Assembly (NCBI GenBank): GCA_050633365.1
Contig: JBOEGJ010000009.1
Coordinates: 210,639 to 274,638, forward strand
Direction: 5' to 3'
From: Pseudomaricurvus sp050633365
GTDB taxonomy: Bacteria; Pseudomonadota; Gammaproteobacteria; Pseudomonadales; Cellvibrionaceae
Length of the DNA: 64,000 bases
Shown: one piece after another, positions 58,348-64,000 of the stretch
Layout of the letters: each line of letters begins with the position of its first letter
Numbering within the stretch: the stretch's first letter is position 1
Position numbers and translations under genes: made by a program
Notes under the pieces: generated by a model
Database searches by the model: none
The model's input: only the letters and a program-made list of their open reading frames with translations
What the model was told of the DNA's origin: nothing

Positions 58348-59232
58348 ATGACAAATATTACCCCGACCAAGCCGATACAGGACCTGCTGGACCGTGCGAG
58401 CGGTATCAATCAATCTGAGGGCGATGAGCGCTTGAAAACGGTAACCCGCGATTTGCTGGAACAGGTTTTTGGGCTTATTGAACGTCACGATTTGACAGAG
58501 GATGAAGTTTGGGGTGCCGTGTCATTCTTGGGCAAAGGCGCTGAGGAATATGGCCTGATCATGCCGGGTGTCGGCATTGAACACTTCATGGATCTTGTCC
58601 TTGATGCACGCGATGCGGAAATCGGTATCGACGGCGGCACGCCGCGCACAATCGAGGGACCGCTTTATGTAGAAGGTGCTCCGCTCAGCGAAGGCTCCGC
58701 CACAATGAGCGAGAACGAAGACGAAGGCGAACGCTTGATCATTACAGGTGTGATCAGCGCTGAAGACGGAACACCCTTGGGCGGCGCGTTGGTCGATATC
58801 TGGCACGCAGACACGCGCGGTTTCTATTCACATTTCGATCCCACCGAACAAAACGCACCCTACAACAACCGCCGTAAAATTCGCGTCGGGGCCGATGGGC
58901 GTTATGAGGTCACAACAATCATGCCGTCAGGCTATGCATGCCCACCAGATGGCTCCACAGATCGTTTGATGACTGCGCTTGGACGACACGCAGCGCGCCC
59001 TGCGCACGTGCATTTCTTTGCCGACGCAGAAGGGTATCGCCACCTGACCACGCAAATCAACATCGCGGATGATCCGTTGGTGAATGACGATTTTGCCTTT
59101 GGCACCCGCGACGGCCTTGCGCCCGACATTACCCGCGAAAATGGCGTGGCGCGCATCCAGTTTGATCTAGTGCTTGTCTCTAACGCGAAAGGTGAAGGCG
59201 CACGGTCGCATCGTGAGCGCCTAAGCGCCTAA
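58348..59232 (+). CDS. catA: Catechol 1,2-dioxygenase (intradiol)
   Basis: A 294-residue intradiol dioxygenase with an all-helical N-terminal linker domain (about residues 1-100) and the beta-sandwich catalytic domain. LVDIWHADTRGFYSHFD supplies the first iron tyrosine, and YNNRRKIRV with IMPSGYACPPDG follow with the second. RPAHVHFFADA holds the two iron histidines. AGGAGG lies before the ATG. It opens catechol to cis,cis-muconate. Hydroxyquinol dioxygenases are close relatives, but the catB gene nearby favours catechol. A rho-independent terminator follows. Confidence 0.88.
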   Translation: MTNITPTKPIQDLLDRASGINQSEGDERLKTVTRDLLEQVFGLIERHDLTEDEVWGAVSFLGKGAEEYGLIMPGVGIEHFMDLVLDARDAEIGIDGGTPRTIEGPLYVEGAPLSEGSATMSENEDEGERLIITGVISAEDGTPLGGALVDIWHADTRGFYSHFDPTEQNAPYNNRRKIRVGADGRYEVTTIMPSGYACPPDGSTDRLMTALGRHAARPAHVHFFADAEGYRHLTTQINIADDPLVNDDFAFGTRDGLAPDITRENGVARIQFDLVLVSNAKGEGARSHRERLSA

Positions 59233-59263
59233 CCCGACGAAACCGTCATAGGTAATGGTATTG

Positions 59264-59297
59264 AGGCGCTCTTCGATAAGAAGAGCGCCTTTTTTTG
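59264..59297 (+). terminator. Rho-independent terminator after catA
   Basis: AGGCGCTCTTC (59264-59274) and GAAGAGCGCCT (59280-59290) form an 11-bp perfect stem with a 5-base loop, and seven T follow. It ends the 57076-59232 operon and can also serve the MarR gene reading in from the other side. Confidence 0.95.
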
Positions 59298-59317
59298 TTG
59301 GTCGTAACTTTGAGCGC

Positions 59318-59791
59318 TCAGCTTGGCGCGGCAACAACGCGCGCGGCGAGTTTCAAAAACATCTCTCTCTCCGCCGCATTTAAACCCGGCAAGATATCAT
59401 CCTGCAAACCGCTGACGATAGGCATTGCAACGTCGAACAAACTGGTCCCTTCTTTGCTCAATCGAAGCGCCCGCGCGCGCCGGTCGTTTTTGCTAACGGA
59501 TCGCTCAACATAGCCTTTTTGCACAAGCCGATCGATGACCCCGCCTATGGTCGCTTTGTCATATACAATGCGCGCCGCAACGCTTGCCTGATCGATGTCA
59601 GGATTTGAGTGGATCGCATCCATTGCAGCAAACTGAACAGGGGTCAGCGCAATTCCATGTTCTTGCATATGATGCGCAAAGGTTTGCGTCGAAATCTGGT
59701 TCAGACGGCGAATAAGATGCCCCGCCATAGTTGGTGATTTCATACCCATCACGTCGCTCACTTCATCCAAAGACATCTTTGCGGCCATCAT
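59318..59791 (-). CDS. MarR family transcriptional regulator
   Basis: A 157-residue winged-helix protein. LTPVQFAAMDAIHSNPDIDQASVAARIVYDKATIGGVIDRLVQKGYVERSVSKNDRRARALRLSKEG, read in parts, is the MarR core with the DRRA wing. The start is one of two adjacent ATGs at 59791 and 59788. It is divergent from the FAD hydroxylase gene across a 20-bp inverted repeat. This is the same pairing as mobR-mobA of Comamonas, where the repressor responds to 3-hydroxybenzoate. Effector here inferred only. Confidence 0.9.
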   Translation of the reverse strand: MMAAKMSLDEVSDVMGMKSPTMAGHLIRRLNQISTQTFAHHMQEHGIALTPVQFAAMDAIHSNPDIDQASVAARIVYDKATIGGVIDRLVQKGYVERSVSKNDRRARALRLSKEGTSLFDVAMPIVSGLQDDILPGLNAAEREMFLKLAARVVAAPS

Positions 59792-59834
59792 AATCCAGCC
59801 CAATTAGGATGTACACTTACTTTCTTGACTCTCG

Positions 59835-59854
59835 TTGGTAAGTATAGCTACCAA
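59835..59854. promoter_or_regulatory. Probable MarR operator
   Basis: TTGGTAAGTATAGCTACCAA has perfect TTGGTA/TACCAA arms around a TATA centre. It lies 41 bp before the hydroxylase start codon at 59896 and between the divergent genes, the usual place for a MarR repressor site. Confidence 0.65.
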
Positions 59855-59895
59855 TGAACGAGCTTAGCCTTGACAGTTTTAGAAGGGAGTCCTTG

Positions 59896-61809
59896 ATGCA
59901 ACTCTACTTGAATGGTTTTCGCGGCGGCGATCCTGACATCAAAGTGGCCGCTCCGACGTGGCGAGAGTTCGGTTCAAACGCCGCTCTGCCTGAAAAAGTT
60001 GACGTTCTTATTGCAGGAACAGGTCCTGCGGGGCTTTGCCTTGCTGCGCAGTTGGCGCAGTTTCCTGAGATCAAAACAATGATCGTTGAAAGCAGCCCTC
60101 GCAACATTGAAAAAGGCAAAGCAGACGGCATCAACACCCGCACAATGGAAATGTTTCAGGCTTTCGGTTTTGCCGAGGATGTTAAACGCGAAAGCTATTG
60201 GGTGAACCAAACCGCGTTCTGGATGCCCGACGCGAGTAACCCCGCTCATATCAAGCGCATTGGCCGTGTGCAGGACGTCTCTGATGACAGTTCCGAAATG
60301 CCGCATATCTTAATCAATCAAGCACGGTTGCATCAGCTCTTTCTTGACGTGATGCACAACGCCCCATCGCGGTTAACCCCTGATTACAACTGGTCGGTTG
60401 AGGCGGTCGACGTTGACCCTGATGCGAGCGACCATCCCGTTACGGTCACTTTGAAGGACACTGGCGTGAACTGGGGCGAAACCAAGGTTGTTCGCGCCAA
60501 CTATGTTGTTGGCTGCGACGGCGCGCGCTCAAACGTGCGCAAAGCCATAGGCGGTGAATTGCACGGCGATGCAGCGCATCAGGCTTGGGGCGTTATGGAC
60601 ATCTTGGCCAATACAGATTTTCCAGACGTGCGTCAGAAATGCCTGATCGCCTCACAGAGCGAGGGCAATATTTTGATCCTACCGCGCGAAGGCGGTTACC
60701 TTTTCCGAATGTATGTCGAGTTGGACAAACTTAACCCGGACGAGCGGGTCTCAACACGTAATTTCACAGCCGATCATTTGATTGAAGCCGCCAACCGGAT
60801 CATGTCCCCCTACAGCGTCGACGTGAAAGAGGTCGTTTGGTGGTCCATCTACGAAATTGGTCATCGCCTCACAGACAGCTTCGATGATGTGCCCGCAGGC
60901 GAAGATCGTAATCCGCGAGTCTTTACGGCGGGCGATGCCTGCCACACACACAGCCCCAAGGCGGGGCAAGGCATGAATGTCTCGATGCAGGACACGTTCA
61001 ACCTTGGCTGGAAACTGGTGCATGTTTTGACAAATCGCGCCGATGCGCGGCTTTTGCGCAGCTACTCGGCAGAGCGCTGGGTTGAAGCCAAGCGATTGAT
61101 CGACACAGACCACGAATGGGCGCGGATCATGTCTGCGCCTGCGGGACAAAGCAAACTCGACAGTAGCAATGAGCCGCGTTTCGTGCAGGCTTTCAAAGAA
61201 AACCTCGAATTTACGGGTGGCCTTGCGGTGAAATACGAACCCTCCGCTCTTACCGCTTTGCCCACGTACCAAGCGCTCGCAACAGGTCAAGAGATCGGGC
61301 GACGGTTCCATTCTGCCCCTGTTGTTCGCCTTGCCGATGCCAAGCAGATGCAATTGGGTCATGTGGCGGAAGCAGATGCGCGTTGGAGGATCTATGCCTT
61401 TGCGGGGCAAGACCAAAAGCCACTCTTTGATCTCGCAGAGTGGTTGGAAAACGATCCGTCCTCTCCTGTCGTTAAGCATACGCCCCGCGACAAAGATTGC
61501 GACGCGATGATCGACGTTCGAGCGATCTTTCAGCAGACGTTTGAACAGTTGTCATATGAGAACATGCCAACTCTACTCAAACCCCATAAAGGTAAGTTTG
61601 GCCTTCAGGATCACGAGAAGATTTTCTGCGTCGATCACAAGGGACTGGGCGACATATTTGAGATGCGCGGCATTGATCGCACTGCGGGCTGCATGATCGT
61701 TGTGCGCCCGGATCAATACATCGCTAACGTACTGCCATTGACAGCCCGCGAAGATCTGTCAGCCTTCTTCGCAAGTGTCTTGCGTGATGTCAGGAGCGGT
61801 GGTGTGTAA
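59896..61809 (+). CDS. FAD-dependent aromatic hydroxylase, MobA/phenol 2-monooxygenase family
   Basis: A 637-residue group A flavin hydroxylase. The ATG at 59896 follows GGGAG and gives the family start MQLYLNGFRGGDPDI; an ATG at 59854 overlaps the operator. VLIAGTGPAGLCLAAQL is the FAD motif, VGCDGARSNVRKAIG the DG motif and FTAGDACHTHSPKAGQGMN the GD motif. A C-terminal thioredoxin-like domain follows from about residue 460. It most resembles 3-hydroxybenzoate 4-hydroxylase (MobA), which makes protocatechuate. Phenol 2-monooxygenase, making catechol for the nearby catA, is the alternative. NADPH-dependent, cytosolic. Confidence 0.85.
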   Translation: MQLYLNGFRGGDPDIKVAAPTWREFGSNAALPEKVDVLIAGTGPAGLCLAAQLAQFPEIKTMIVESSPRNIEKGKADGINTRTMEMFQAFGFAEDVKRESYWVNQTAFWMPDASNPAHIKRIGRVQDVSDDSSEMPHILINQARLHQLFLDVMHNAPSRLTPDYNWSVEAVDVDPDASDHPVTVTLKDTGVNWGETKVVRANYVVGCDGARSNVRKAIGGELHGDAAHQAWGVMDILANTDFPDVRQKCLIASQSEGNILILPREGGYLFRMYVELDKLNPDERVSTRNFTADHLIEAANRIMSPYSVDVKEVVWWSIYEIGHRLTDSFDDVPAGEDRNPRVFTAGDACHTHSPKAGQGMNVSMQDTFNLGWKLVHVLTNRADARLLRSYSAERWVEAKRLIDTDHEWARIMSAPAGQSKLDSSNEPRFVQAFKENLEFTGGLAVKYEPSALTALPTYQALATGQEIGRRFHSAPVVRLADAKQMQLGHVAEADARWRIYAFAGQDQKPLFDLAEWLENDPSSPVVKHTPRDKDCDAMIDVRAIFQQTFEQLSYENMPTLLKPHKGKFGLQDHEKIFCVDHKGLGDIFEMRGIDRTAGCMIVVRPDQYIANVLPLTAREDLSAFFASVLRDVRSGGV

Positions 61810-63334
61810 CAACGCGCTTTAAGCGTTCTGGATCGGGATGATGCGCTTTGGCCGCGTCCACCCGCTCCCATAGGCAGGCAAGGATCGCGTCGGTGCTGGC
61901 TTGCATAAAGCGATGCGCCAGTTTGCTTGGATCGCTCGCATTGCCCAGCGCCGCACGCATTTCACGCCACGCATCGAGCGTCTCAGCAATCGCTTCGCTC
62001 CCGCTATTGGACGCGTCACCCTGCACGAAGCTTTCAAAGGCATCACCAGCCGCGCCATTCGCCAAGCGCGTTGCAAGCACGCGCTCATGGATGCCATTCG
62101 CGCCCTCATAAATCGCGGTGATCCGTGCGTCGCGGTAAGTTTGCTCGATGCGATACTCCCGCAGATAGCCATATCCACCAAGAACCTGCATCCCGAGTTC
62201 CGCCGCGCGCATGCCTGCTTCGGTGCAATAGACCTTGGCAACGGGGGTCAAAAACTCAACCAGTTGAGGGTCTTGCCCTATTTCCATCGTAACGCAGGCC
62301 AGATGAGCCAAAGCGCGTCCACCGATGGCCAGCGCATCAATTTCATCCAGCATACGGCGCACATCGGCGTGCTGATCAAGCGTGACCGCCGCGCCGTCAG
62401 CGCCGCGCCCTTGCGTGCGTTCGGCTGCATAGCTGCTGGCAATGTCATAGGCCCGCGCGGCGTGGGCGACGCCCTGCAACGCCACATCGGCGCGCGCGTG
62501 GTTCATCATGGTGAACATCGCCATCAAGCCTTGCCCCTCCTTGCCGATCAGCTCTGCTTCGGCCCCGTCAAAGGCAAGTTGACAGGTCGGGGAGGCATGC
62601 AGCCCCATTTTCTCTTCGATCCGCGTGACGCTAACCGCATTGCGCGTTCCGTCTGAGCGTGTTGAGGGGCACAAGAATAGCGACAGCCCTTTCACCCCTT
62701 CATCAGAGGTGCGTGCGAGGACCAGATGCAAAATTTGCGCGCTCATGTTCTGATCGCCGCCAGAAATAAAGATTTTCTCGCCGCTGATCTGCCATGAAGT
62801 CCCATTGGGCGTGGCTTTGCAGCGCACAACGGATAGATCAGAGCCCGCGTTCGGTTCGGTCAAGCACATGGTTGCCAAGGTCTCGCCCGAGGCAAGCGGT
62901 GGAATATGGCTGGCCTTCTGCGCATCGGTGCCAAAGCGCATCAGCGTGCGGATCGCGCCAGGCACCAGTCCGGTGACCATTTGCAGGCTGTGATTTGCGC
63001 CTGAAAAGACCTCGGAGGTGATCGCCAGCATCAATGCGCCAAGCCCTTGGCCGCCGTATTCTTCGGGCGCAGTCAGAGAGGGCCAACCTTGCTCCGCATA
63101 GGCCGCATAAACATCAGCAAATCCATCCGGCATGACCACACGGCCATCCCTAAGTGCGCAGCCTTGCATATCGCCGCTTTCATCAAGCGGCGCAATTTCG
63201 CCCTCGGCAAACCCTGCAAAATGACCTCCAAGTTCGCCGGCAAACTCACTGTCCCATTCTGGCAGCGCCGAGGCGCCCGCAACATGATCGAGCGAAAAGA
63301 GAATGTCTGACAGCGGCGCTTGGAAGGGTTTCAT
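61790..63334 (-). CDS. Acyl-CoA dehydrogenase family protein
   Basis: A 514-residue flavoprotein, longer than the usual 380-400. ATMCLTEPNAGSDLSVVRCKA and ISGEKIFISGGDQN are the FAD and substrate contacts of the middle domain. GGYGYLREYRIEQTYRDARITAIYEGANGIH near residue 400 holds the catalytic glutamate (YEG) and the FAD end. The extra N- and C-terminal parts are typical of FadE-like or DUF-extended forms. Its last 20 bp overlap the convergent hydroxylase gene. It is 2 bp downstream of the DUF3237 gene, so the two are co-transcribed. Substrate unknown, perhaps an acyl-CoA from aromatic breakdown. Confidence 0.9.
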   Translation of the reverse strand: MKPFQAPLSDILFSLDHVAGASALPEWDSEFAGELGGHFAGFAEGEIAPLDESGDMQGCALRDGRVVMPDGFADVYAAYAEQGWPSLTAPEEYGGQGLGALMLAITSEVFSGANHSLQMVTGLVPGAIRTLMRFGTDAQKASHIPPLASGETLATMCLTEPNAGSDLSVVRCKATPNGTSWQISGEKIFISGGDQNMSAQILHLVLARTSDEGVKGLSLFLCPSTRSDGTRNAVSVTRIEEKMGLHASPTCQLAFDGAEAELIGKEGQGLMAMFTMMNHARADVALQGVAHAARAYDIASSYAAERTQGRGADGAAVTLDQHADVRRMLDEIDALAIGGRALAHLACVTMEIGQDPQLVEFLTPVAKVYCTEAGMRAAELGMQVLGGYGYLREYRIEQTYRDARITAIYEGANGIHERVLATRLANGAAGDAFESFVQGDASNSGSEAIAETLDAWREMRAALGNASDPSKLAHRFMQASTDAILACLWERVDAAKAHHPDPERLKRVVTHHRS

Positions 63335-63336
63335 GT

Positions 63337-63801
63337 TCAGAGCACTTTATAATAGTCGATTTCAACAGCAGAGGCACGGCGGATGCCAGCGCAAACGAAG
63401 AGCGTGTGGTTCAGCCAAGCATAGCGCTTATCGCCCGTTTCAAGGCGGGCCGCAGTGCGCATGTAGTAGCTGGCGGGATCAACATCTTCGCCCGCAGCAA
63501 GGCGCGCCATCACGTCGGCAGGGCCGTGTCGTGCACCGACGTTGACGATTTCGATCACCGCGCCGTCGTGCGTTTCAAGCGCATAACGCGTGTCCAGATG
63601 CACCGCGCCATCGGCAAAGATTGTCTGCCAATCAGCGCCAAGGTTCAAAACCTCGCCCGTAATATCCGGCCCAGAGGCCACGCCGCCAATGATCGGAATG
63701 ATGCGGCGTTGCCCTGCCCGCCCTTCGCCCAGCTCTAGCGGTTTGCTCAGATCAACGCGCAAAGAGAAAGATTTTTCCAGCGTGGGGACAGGGCACTGCA
63801 T
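63337..63801 (-). CDS. DUF3237 family protein
   Basis: A 154-residue DUF3237 protein with RRIIPIIGGVASGPDITGEVLNLGADWQ, then LDTRYALETHDGAVIEIVNVG and YYMRTAARLETGDKRYAWLN, read in parts. These form a beta-barrel of unknown activity. It often neighbours aromatic or beta-oxidation genes. Its ATG shares a base with the stop of the amidohydrolase gene upstream (TGATG). Confidence 0.85.
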   Translation of the reverse strand: MQCPVPTLEKSFSLRVDLSKPLELGEGRAGQRRIIPIIGGVASGPDITGEVLNLGADWQTIFADGAVHLDTRYALETHDGAVIEIVNVGARHGPADVMARLAAGEDVDPASYYMRTAARLETGDKRYAWLNHTLFVCAGIRRASAVEIDYYKVL

Positions 63802-64000
63802 CAGTCAGCCAAGCCCAAAAGACGCGCGGCGTTACCTTTGATAATGTCCTCGCGCAGATGGTCCTTGATGTCGATCTTTTCGAAATCAGAGAGCCAGCGA
63901 TCAGGCGAGATCATTGGCCAGTCCGAGCCGAACAGAACCTTTTTCTTAAGGATCGAATTGCAATAGCGCACAAGGATCGGCGGGAAGTATTTCGGCGACC
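63801..64000 (-). CDS. Amidohydrolase family 2 protein, 5' end outside the window
   Basis: The last 65 or so codons of a minus-strand gene that runs off the right edge. The translated end reads ...KKKVLFGSDWPMISPDRWL and ...GNAARLLGLAD. FGSDWP with the metal-binding aspartate and the terminal GNAARLLGL are the hallmarks of amidohydrolase family 2 (TIM-barrel decarboxylases and hydrolases of aromatic acids). It precedes DUF3237 with a one-base overlap. The gene is incomplete only because the window ends. Confidence 0.8.
   Translation of the reverse strand, partial: SPKYFPPILVRYCNSILKKKVLFGSDWPMISPDRWLSDFEKIDIKDHLREDIIKGNAARLLGLAD

Noticed and set aside
60751..61479. 242-codon open frame on the minus strand inside the hydroxylase gene
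   Set aside because: It lies fully antisense to a well-supported flavin hydroxylase with all family motifs and shows no motif of its own.
61901..62656. 251-codon open frame on the plus strand inside the acyl-CoA dehydrogenase gene
   Set aside because: Antisense shadow of a conserved gene; composition is typical of a complementary frame.
1..64000. CRISPR arrays, transposases, tRNA and rRNA genes
   Set aside because: No regularly spaced repeats, transposase motifs, cloverleaf-type or ribosomal RNA sequences were recognised on reading through.

Overview
The window looks like chromosome or a large replicon of an alphaproteobacterium, most likely a marine Rhodobacterales (Roseobacter-type) heterotroph. 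This rests on gene content (TAXI-type TRAP transporter, several Tat-exported ABC binding proteins, hydantoinase operon, aromatic ring cleavage, vitamin salvage), a moderate GC content, short 4-bp ATGA/GTGA operon overlaps and terminators that often lack a U-tract. No rRNA, tRNA, CRISPR array, transposase or phage gene was seen. It is a dense catabolic and transport region.

Layout. 1-2.2 kb: end of a fused TRAP permease and a MOSC protein. 2.3-11.1 kb: a tightly coupled minus-strand operon (hyuA, hyuB, DAO-type oxidase, HpcH/HpaI aldolase, class I aminotransferase, uronate-dehydrogenase-like SDR) with a LysR gene upstream. 11.3-17.6 kb: a ricin-type secreted protein, a DUF1499 membrane protein and a divergent TetR-RND efflux unit. 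18.0-25.5 kb (minus): two Lin0512 paralogues, lipoyl synthase, a 2,3-butanediol-dehydrogenase-like enzyme and a sugar/polyol ABC transporter. 25.7-33.7 kb (minus): a TPP-riboswitch-led operon thiD-O-S-G-E-F followed by an HMP-precursor salvage set (ThiY, TenA, ThiZ, a second TenA, ThiX). 33.9-39.5 kb (minus): a glycerol-type ABC transporter with two different ATPases. 39.6-46.7 kb (minus): an AcoR-like activator and an acoX-A-B-C operon ending in an AhpD-like protein and a peroxiredoxin. 46.8-49.3 kb: Nudix, CoxG-like protein and a short rpoN. 50.1-59.2 kb: a Liv-type ABC transporter, muconate cycloisomerase, LysR, an SCP2-like protein, alpha/beta hydrolase and catechol 1,2-dioxygenase. 59.3-64 kb: MarR, an FAD hydroxylase of the MobA/phenol hydroxylase family, acyl-CoA dehydrogenase, DUF3237 and a partial amidohydrolase.

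The most striking system is a self-contained sigma-54 regulon. Five minus-strand promoters share an almost identical core (best form TTGGCACGCTTGTTGCTTAT, a TGGCAC-N5-TTGC match). They lie just upstream of the 2,3-butanediol-dehydrogenase-like gene, both ABC binding-protein genes, acoX and coxG. The same 30 kb encodes a short, divergent sigma-54 factor and an AcoR-type activator that ends after its AAA+ domain, has no C-terminal helix-turn-helix and carries NSFTGA in place of GAFTGA. With lipoyl synthase nearby, this reads as a dedicated sigma-54 circuit for uptake and oxidation of a diol or acetoin: diol to acetoin by the dehydrogenase, then acetyl-CoA plus acetaldehyde by AcoABC. The substrate and the pairing of activator with sigma factor are inferences.
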